Made by a program: the position numbers and the translations under genes
Source: Azonexus sp.
GTDB lineage: Bacteria; Pseudomonadota; Gammaproteobacteria; Burkholderiales; Rhodocyclaceae
Reading direction: 5' to 3'
DNA: 6,612 bases
Assembly: GCA_023150195.1 (NCBI GenBank)
Contig: JAKLLI010000108.1
Location: 1 to 6,612, forward strand
In this document: positions 6,511-6,612 of the stretch, piece by piece
Layout of the letters: each line of letters begins with the position of its first letter
Position numbering within the stretch: position 1 is the first letter of the stretch
The notes under the pieces: model-generated
What the model was told of the DNA's origin: nothing
Database searches by the model: none
The model's input: the letters and a program-made list of their open reading frames with translations, nothing else

Positions 6511-6612
6511 ATGAGATAATGGCGACCTGGTCAGGACGAGATTGAAGAAGATGAGAACGGCGGATACCACACAGCACGCGATGTTCAGCTATCGGAGTTT
6601 GGAGGAGCGGAT
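6477..6612 (+). mobile_element. Left end of an IS5-type insertion sequence (approximate boundary)
   Basis: The element is inferred from the transposase start at 6551 and a terminus-like sequence, CAGGCTGCTCAAAAACC, from about 6477. GGCTG(C/T)TCAAAAA-type ends are common in IS elements. TTAA or TAA immediately to the left could be a short target duplication. The exact end cannot be fixed, because the opposite end lies outside the window. Confidence 0.5.
6551..6612 (+). CDS. IS5-type DDE transposase (N-terminus only, runs off the window)
   Basis: Only 20 codons are visible, starting at ATG 6551: MRTADTT, QHAMFSYRS and LEER. This is the characteristic opening of a group of IS5-type transposases, in which a short Asp-containing leader is followed by (L/M)FSY, LE-R and then a HPLR segment in full-length members. 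The catalytic DDE residues lie outside the window, so activity cannot be judged. The frame is open back to a TGA at 6512-6514, and ATG 6551 is favoured because the recognisable sequence begins there. A purine-rich GAAGAAG precedes it, but a well-spaced Shine-Dalgarno sequence is not clear. IS family assignment from 20 residues is tentative. Confidence 0.65.
   Translation, partial: MRTADTTQHAMFSYRSLEER

Noticed and set aside
6484..6590. Short hydrophobic minus-strand frame reading into the DUF465 upstream region
   Set aside because: It has a single hydrophobic stretch of about 15-20 residues, no ATG or ribosome-binding site, and overlaps the transposase start, so it is probably chance.
1..6612. 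CRISPR array, tRNA, rRNA or a defence/toxin system
   Set aside because: No regularly spaced repeats, tRNA cloverleaf, rRNA-like sequence or recognisable defence-family motifs were seen on either strand.

Overview
The window looks like the chromosome of a GC-rich betaproteobacterium, most likely in the Rhodocyclales (Dechloromonas/Azonexus/Azoarcus relatives). This placement rests on recognised protein families: E. coli-type PyrC, a DUF3025 protein, the second betaproteobacterial type of IF-1 with a Pro/Arg-rich tail, a 560-residue type-2 LeuA, and a YdcH-like DUF465 protein. No database search was possible, so the taxonomic call is an inference. Most of the window is ordinary housekeeping and accessory chromosome. 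A mobile element begins at the right edge.

Layout. (1) Bases 1-2194, + strand: a compact run of pyrC (5'-truncated by the window edge), a small lipoprotein and a DUF3025 protein. The first gap is 10 nt and the second junction is a GTGA overlap, so co-transcription is likely. (2) Bases 2188-5302, - strand, read right to left: leuA, a 266-nt structured gap, a transglutaminase-like protease-fold gene, then infA (IF-1 paralogue) 11 nt after it. Both the transglutaminase gene and infA appear to start with TTG. infA and the DUF3025 gene converge and overlap by 7 bp, with no terminator between them. (3) Bases 5303-5436: an AT-rich control region shared by leuA (-) and a divergent Lrp/AsnC-family regulator gene (+, 5437-5904). 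(4) Bases 5905-5943: a strong hairpin between convergent genes. (5) Bases 5944-6438, - strand: a two-gene unit of a DUF465 coiled-coil protein followed 6 nt later by a small uncharacterised 85-residue protein. (6) Bases 6439-6612: the upstream region of the DUF465 gene, a 13-bp inverted repeat, and the start of an IS5-type transposase reading off the window edge.

How the genes work together. The clearest functional pairing is leuA with the divergent Lrp-type regulator. LeuA commits 2-oxoisovalerate to leucine, and Lrp/AsnC proteins commonly sense amino acids and regulate adjacent or divergent genes, so local leucine-responsive control is a reasonable but untested inference. pyrC (pyrimidine synthesis) heads an operon with two genes of unknown role. 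The transglutaminase-infA pair is tightly spaced and probably translationally coupled.

I found no convincing novel multi-gene system. The most interesting items are regulatory or structural: a hairpin that could cover the transglutaminase ribosome-binding site, a run of stem-loops after leuA, helically phased AT-rich repeats at the leuA/lrp promoter region, and an inverted repeat at the presumed IS boundary.
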